Shown piece by piece: positions 6,060 to 7,127 of a stretch of 7,127 nucleotides of DNA. The position numbers and the translations under genes are program-made. Source of the stretch: Planctomycetota bacterium (GTDB lineage Bacteria > Planctomycetota > Brocadiia > JAJRTI01); contig JAJRTI010000217.1 of the NCBI GenBank assembly GCA_024278415.1, forward strand, positions 1-7,127, written 5' to 3'. Position 1 is the first letter of the stretch; each line of letters opens with the position of its first letter. The notes under the pieces are model-generated. The model did no database searches. It had not been told where the DNA came from and was given only the letters and a program-made list of their open reading frames with translations.

Positions 6060-6087
6060 AATGGCGGAGTCATCGGACTCCGCCATT
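6060..6087. terminator. Probable bidirectional terminator between convergent genes
   Basis: AATGGCGGAGTC (6060-6071) and GACTCCGCCATT (6076-6087) form a perfect 12-bp stem with loop ATCG. It lies between the stop codons of the lipoprotein (5972) and isomerase (6121) genes, where one symmetric stem can serve both. Neither side is followed by a long T-run; the A/T base pairs at the foot of the stem supply only a short one. Confidence 0.6.
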
Positions 6088-6118
6088 CGCGTTGTGGGGC
6101 AAGCTTCGGCCTGCGCGG

Positions 6119-7117
<999 letters not shown>

Positions 7118-7127
7118 GGGGATCTCC

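Overview
The window is GC-rich and bacterial. It holds four complete, well-separated genes in alternating orientation (+, -, +, -) and four stretches of gene-free or intergenic DNA that are unusually rich in hairpins. Gene content suggests the Planctomycetota or a relative in the PVC group: a very large secreted PQQ-type beta-propeller protein with a methyltransferase-like N-terminal domain, a xylose-isomerase-like TIM-barrel sugar isomerase, and a stand-alone glycoside hydrolase. This is inferred from protein style; there is no rRNA or other marker gene to confirm it.

Layout. Positions 1-374 contain no recognisable gene but carry a dense run of short perfect hairpins, including one copy of a GTAG-footed hairpin repeat. 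Positions 375-1412 (+) encode a 345-residue GH5-like glycoside hydrolase. Positions 1413-1894 lie between two convergent genes and hold a terminator-like hairpin, a second hairpin motif and an 85-base composite inverted-repeat element. Positions 1895-4993 (-) encode a 1032-residue secreted beta-propeller protein. Positions 4994-5582 are a divergent intergenic region with a perfect 16-base palindrome, a second composite element of almost the same length (86 bases), a long inverted repeat and a candidate promoter. Positions 5583-5972 (+) encode a small unrecognised lipoprotein. Positions 5973-6118 separate convergent genes and contain a perfect 12-bp stem that is a good bidirectional terminator candidate. 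Positions 6119-7117 (-) encode a sugar phosphate isomerase/epimerase-like protein.

How the genes relate. None of the four is obviously co-transcribed with another. A glycosidase, a secreted propeller protein and a sugar isomerase would fit a lifestyle based on degrading carbohydrates, but the sequence shows no operon or shared regulatory site linking them.

The most interesting signal is not a gene. Two composite elements (1613-1697 and 5321-5406), plus a lone half-copy (145-171), share a GTAGT foot followed by a hairpin of the form stem-CC-GTNA-GG-stem. The stems differ in sequence but keep pairing through compensatory changes. Each composite can be drawn as a cloverleaf with a closing stem, two flanking arms and a central arm. 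This resembles REP/BIME elements mobilised by RAYT transposases; no RAYT gene lies in the window.
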